Assembly (NCBI RefSeq): GCF_009707125.1
Contig: NZ_WLVL01000039.1
Span: 248,001 to 312,000 of the forward strand
Origin: Arsenicicoccus cauae
Lineage (GTDB): Bacteria > Actinomycetota > Actinomycetes > Actinomycetales > Dermatophilaceae
Length of the DNA: 64,000 bases
Reading direction: 5' to 3'
Each line of letters begins with the position of its first letter. Within the stretch, counting starts at the first letter, position 1. Below the pieces are notes generated by a model. It saw only the letters and a list, made by a program, of their open reading frames with translations. It was not told the DNA's origin and made no database searches. Shown piece by piece: positions 60,789 to 64,000 of this stretch. A program made the translations under genes and the position numbers.

Positions 60789-62102
60789 ATGCACTTTCGG
60801 GACTACGTGGACGTGCTACGTCGGCAACGTGTCGTCATTCTGTTGTGCGCAGTTCTGGGCATGGCCGCGCCACTCGTCGCGGCTCTCGGCACAGCCCCCG
60901 AGTACACAGCATCAACCGAACTCATGTTCTCGGTGACTGCCGGGAACTCAGCCACCGACCTCAACCAGGCTGCGACCTACCTCGAGCGATCGATGGCGTC
61001 GTACTCCAAGTTGGCGACCACGCCTCTCATCCTGGACCCCGTCCGCGAACGGCTGGGCCTGTCATCGTCCGTGGCCGACCTTCAGGAGCGAGTCACAGCC
61101 ACGGCTCCCACCGGCACCATCCTCCTCGACATCGAGGCCCGGGCCGGAACGGCTCAGGAGGCGGCCGATCTCGCCAACGCGGTGGGCCAGGAGATGATCT
61201 CGGCTGTGTCGCGACTGTCGCCGGCGGACGCCAAGGGCTCCCAGACCTTCAAGGCGGCCGTCGTCGACCGGGCAGAACTACCGCGGCAGGAGGCTGGCCA
61301 ACCAGCCTGGACGCTGGCGGCAGCAGGTCTCCTGCTGGGCGCCCTGCTCGGCGCGCTGCTCGCATTCCTCGTCGAAAGCCTCGACCCGCGGGCGCGCACC
61401 CGCGATCAGATCGCTGACGCCGCTGGTGAGCAGCCGCTGGGCGTGATGAGCGCACAACGCGTCGCTCGCCCAGACCACGGCCGGAGACACGCCAGGGCTG
61501 CGGACTCCAATGCGGTCGGCCTGATCACCAACGCTATCGACGCCCTCTCGGGACATGACGAGCGCTGCATCTGCGTCACGGCGCTGACCTCACGGGTTCC
61601 GGTCACAGGTCCCGCGATACAGTTGGCCAACCACATGGCCCGCAGCGGACGCCGCGTGGTCCTGCTCGATGCGAACCCTGGCGGCGAGGACCTGGCCGGG
61701 TCGCTGGGCCTCCCCGTACGAAAGGGCCTAACAGACGTCCTCGCAGCTTCCCTCGATGACTGGAGCGATGCCATTCACCTGGGGTCTCCAGGCCTCCCTG
61801 ACATCGTGCCCCTCGGAACCGGCAAGCCGGAACACATCGACTTCGTGAGCGCAGCACGTGCGGCCCAGCTCGTGGAGTCGCTCTTGGAGCGTTACGACAC
61901 GGTGTTGATCGATGCCGGCGCATCTGACCATGCTGCCGCCGAGACATTTGCACAGGTGTCGCGGGCCACGTTGGTGCTGGTGGAGATCGGGCGTTCCCGC
62001 AAGGCCACGATCAAGGAGACGCTGCGCCGATACCGCGGACTAGGGGTCCGCAGCCTGGGCGTCGTCGGCGTGGCCCCACGCGGGTTGAGCCGATTCATGT
62101 GA
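60789..62102 (+). CDS. Wzz/CapAB-like chain-length protein with degenerate BY-kinase domain
   Basis: 437 residues. Two membrane helices (about 17-35 and 177-196) surround an external Wzz domain (EYTASTELMFSVTAGNSATD ... VTATAPTGTILLDIEARAG). The cytoplasmic part resembles CpsD/CapB BY-kinases: VVLLDANPGGEDLAGSLGL (Walker A' type), VLIDAGA. But the usual P-loop position reads TSRVPVTGPA without GK[ST], and there is no C-terminal Tyr cluster (ends RGLSRFM). It is probably a non-kinase polymerisation regulator. ATG 60789 follows GAGGA. Confidence 0.78.
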   Translation: MHFRDYVDVLRRQRVVILLCAVLGMAAPLVAALGTAPEYTASTELMFSVTAGNSATDLNQAATYLERSMASYSKLATTPLILDPVRERLGLSSSVADLQERVTATAPTGTILLDIEARAGTAQEAADLANAVGQEMISAVSRLSPADAKGSQTFKAAVVDRAELPRQEAGQPAWTLAAAGLLLGALLGALLAFLVESLDPRARTRDQIADAAGEQPLGVMSAQRVARPDHGRRHARAADSNAVGLITNAIDALSGHDERCICVTALTSRVPVTGPAIQLANHMARSGRRVVLLDANPGGEDLAGSLGLPVRKGLTDVLAASLDDWSDAIHLGSPGLPDIVPLGTGKPEHIDFVSAARAAQLVESLLERYDTVLIDAGASDHAAAETFAQVSRATLVLVEIGRSRKATIKETLRRYRGLGVRSLGVVGVAPRGLSRFM

Positions 62103-62121
62103 TGACCAGCGCGGTGGCACG

Positions 62122-63468
62122 ATGAGCCCGCAGCCCCTGGCGATCACCATCATGGTGATCACGCTCATGCTGGGCCTCCTCGGAATCCTCTACTTCCACC
62201 GTCGCGGTGGAGACGGGATGTGGCTTCGGCAGATTCTTGTCGCCGATTTTGTCGTCTCCTACCCGATCTCCGGCTTGGTCCACGTCTGGCCACTTTCCAC
62301 AGATCGGGGCTACTACGACGCCATCGCAGGCGGGGTTCCGGGCGCCACCACGGGGCTCGTTCGTGCCGCGGTTGCGTGCTTGCTGGCGGAGTTGACGCTC
62401 ATGATCGCGCTTGCCGCCTTTGCCCGGCCCCCCGCGACCCGCGGACGCCCCGTCTGGGCATGGGCGCAGCGAGACAGGGTGCTGGCCTCACTCATGGGTG
62501 CGGCCCTCGCATCCGCTGCCGGATTCGCCTTGCTTCGCGTGATGAGACATGCATCCGCACTTAACGCCGAGCGAGTGGTAGAGGTCCCACCTGGGGAAGC
62601 GCGGTACGTCTTCCTTGCGAGCTGGTTCCCCTGGGCCGTGACACTTCTGGCTCTCGTCATCACATCACGTCGTACCACGCCTGCCTCAACCGTCTGGAAC
62701 GCCCTTGTCCTCACCGGCGCCATGGGGGGTGTCTTCTTCTCATTCGCATGGAGCGGCGGCCGGGCCGAAACCATGGTTTATGGCATTCCCATCATCGCGC
62801 TTCTGCTCCCGCGCCTCAAGGTGCTGCGCGCGCCCTACGCCATAGGCGGAGCCATCCTGGGAGCCCTCTTCATCATGTCCAAGACGCTTGCGCGGACCAA
62901 GGATTTCGAGGTGTGGGGACTGCTGGACTGGCAGTGGGGTCGCTTTTCCATGGTGGCGTGGGCGGATGACTACGCCCGAACCTTCGGGTATGTCGGCGGA
63001 GAGACCTTGGCCAATGGCTATCTGAATGTGCCATGGGCCATAGCTCACTTCGTCGGACTCGCGCCTCCGATGGAGGGCGTGAGGTCAATCGTCCAGCTAT
63101 CTGGGTCTGCTTTCGTCGGCGATACTGAAAAGACGCACATAGTCCCCGGCATGGTGTCTGAGCTCTACATCAATTTTGGCCTACCTGGTGTCATCGTCGG
63201 CCATGTCATCCTCGGCGTGGTGGCATCACTGGTCGCCGACTGGTTCCGGGACGCCGCGGGCGAGATGGAGAAGGTTCTCGCCGCTTATCTGGGTTCAGTG
63301 ATCCTGTTCGAGACCGTCGTCGCGCAGAGCGGCGCTTTTCTCCCCTATGCCATTCAGAGCGGGTTGCCGTTGTGGGGGTTCTGGCTCATCGAACGAGCCC
63401 GACGACGCGCTGCGACCCGCGATCACGACACCTCCTCCATATCCGACCGCACCCTTCTGAGGAGCTGA
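62122..63468 (+). CDS. Polysaccharide polymerase-like membrane protein (Wzy-type)
   Basis: 448 residues, about 10-12 helices with a long loop (about 270-345) before the C-terminal pair, as in Wzy/O-antigen polymerases: MVAWADDYARTFGYVGGETL and PGMVSELYINFGLPGVIVGH. The GELYxNFG-like segment is typical of O-antigen-polymerase-type proteins of capsule loci. A/T content is higher than average for the window, suggesting horizontal origin. Follows the Wzz-like gene by 19 bp. Confidence 0.72.
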   Translation: MSPQPLAITIMVITLMLGLLGILYFHRRGGDGMWLRQILVADFVVSYPISGLVHVWPLSTDRGYYDAIAGGVPGATTGLVRAAVACLLAELTLMIALAAFARPPATRGRPVWAWAQRDRVLASLMGAALASAAGFALLRVMRHASALNAERVVEVPPGEARYVFLASWFPWAVTLLALVITSRRTTPASTVWNALVLTGAMGGVFFSFAWSGGRAETMVYGIPIIALLLPRLKVLRAPYAIGGAILGALFIMSKTLARTKDFEVWGLLDWQWGRFSMVAWADDYARTFGYVGGETLANGYLNVPWAIAHFVGLAPPMEGVRSIVQLSGSAFVGDTEKTHIVPGMVSELYINFGLPGVIVGHVILGVVASLVADWFRDAAGEMEKVLAAYLGSVILFETVVAQSGAFLPYAIQSGLPLWGFWLIERARRRAATRDHDTSSISDRTLLRS

Positions 63469-63470
63469 CC

Positions 63471-64000
63471 GTGCCCAAGTGGTCCGTCATCATTCCCGTT
63501 CGCAACGGTCAGGAGCACCTTGAGCGTGCCTTGACCAGCGTGCTCAAGACCCTCCCTCACGACGCCGAGGTCCGGATCATGGACGACGGGAGCACGGACC
63601 GGACGCCAGACATCTTGGCCGCGGTGCAGGGCCGCGATCCTCGGGTACTCGTTCACCGTCATTCCGAAGCGCAGGGCGTTGCCCGAAGCCTCAACGAGCT
63701 GGCAGGGTTTGGCGACTCCGAGTTCCTCGCCAGGATGGACGCCGATGACGTGGCACTGCCCGGACGCTGGACTCGCGGCGAGTCATTGCTTCGATCAGCC
63801 GACATGGCCTTCACGACCGTCGTGTTCGTTGATGAGCGAGGTCGCCCGAGAGGTGCGGACCAGCCTGGATACCTGAGCGCCGCCGCAACGCCCCTGCACC
63901 TTCTGCTCGGCTGCTGCTTGGTTCACCCCACCGCCATGATGCGGCGATCAGCGTTCGACGAATCCGGTGGCTACGCGGACACCAAGGCGGAGGACTACGA
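63471..64000 (+). CDS. Glycosyltransferase family 2 (3' end cut by window)
   Basis: First 176 residues. GT-A fold: WSVIIPVRNGQEHLERALTS, MDDGSTDRTPDIL, ARSLNELAGFGDSEFLARMD-ADD (DXD-like metal site). GAGGAG precedes GTG 63471, two bases after the Wzy stop, so it is in the same operon. Adds one sugar of the repeat unit. C-terminus unknown. Confidence 0.92.
   Translation, partial: MPKWSVIIPVRNGQEHLERALTSVLKTLPHDAEVRIMDDGSTDRTPDILAAVQGRDPRVLVHRHSEAQGVARSLNELAGFGDSEFLARMDADDVALPGRWTRGESLLRSADMAFTTVVFVDERGRPRGADQPGYLSAAATPLHLLLGCCLVHPTAMMRRSAFDESGGYADTKAEDY

Overview
The window is high-GC DNA with strong third-position G/C bias. It encodes an F420 pathway enzyme, mycobacterial-type NHEJ, a fused PntA and many apparently leaderless genes. 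This points to an actinomycete, most likely Micrococcales (Intrasporangiaceae-like). The taxonomic guess is inference from gene content and style, not a database result.

Layout. 1-4.6 kb: 3'-truncated dnaX, SRP RNA, fbiC and tRNA-Ser(GGA). 4.6-12.5 kb: an M4 protease remnant, a HerA-like ATPase, a small conserved protein, a subtilase, a crotonase and a phosphatase-like membrane protein. 12.6-19.7 kb: tRNA-Ser(CGA), tadA/upp, a PH-domain protein, a frameshifted AbiEi/DUF559 gene and pntAB. 20-22.7 kb: a CbiMNQO-type metal uptake operon with a Nur-like box. 23-28 kb: an amino acid permease, an ApbE/ferric-reductase-like operon with three small exported proteins, and a HAD phosphatase. 28-36.5 kb: lysG/lysE, a NarL-type two-component system, an IS110 insertion, an MMPL exporter and threonine aldolase. 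36.5-46.6 kb: a flavin dehydrogenase, a secreted S33 peptidase, two further DUF559 genes and efeUOB iron uptake. 46.6-50.5 kb: an NHEJ cluster (polymerase, ligase, Ku) plus an Nei-type glycosylase. 50.5-55.3 kb: two tandem exported esterases, a DMT transporter, a DUF218 protein and a double hydrolase. 55.4-64 kb: an exopolysaccharide cluster (GDP-fucose synthesis, glycosyltransferases, acetyltransferase, Wzz-like, Wzy-like), cut by the window edge.

Most striking is the recurrent pairing of AbiEi/DUF559 (PD-(D/E)XK/Vsr-like) genes with palindromic DNA. Three such genes lie in the window. Two have their stop codon inside a palindrome, and the third lies between two clusters of GGTCACTT hairpins. 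One gene is bracketed by two copies of a 71-bp palindromic element. Related palindromes end several unrelated genes. This resembles a REP/RAYT-type arrangement with a nuclease-fold protein instead of a Y1 transposase; that reading is a hypothesis. A second signal is the heptamer GGCATAC/GTATGCC, present about 34 times, several times more than base composition predicts, and nearly absent from the 50-64 kb region.

Transcription signals are visible as TANNNT boxes 6-7 nt upstream of start codons in nine genes, which suggests leaderless mRNAs. Overlapping start/stop codons indicate translational coupling in the cbi, efe, ApbE, two-component, pnt and polysaccharide operons.
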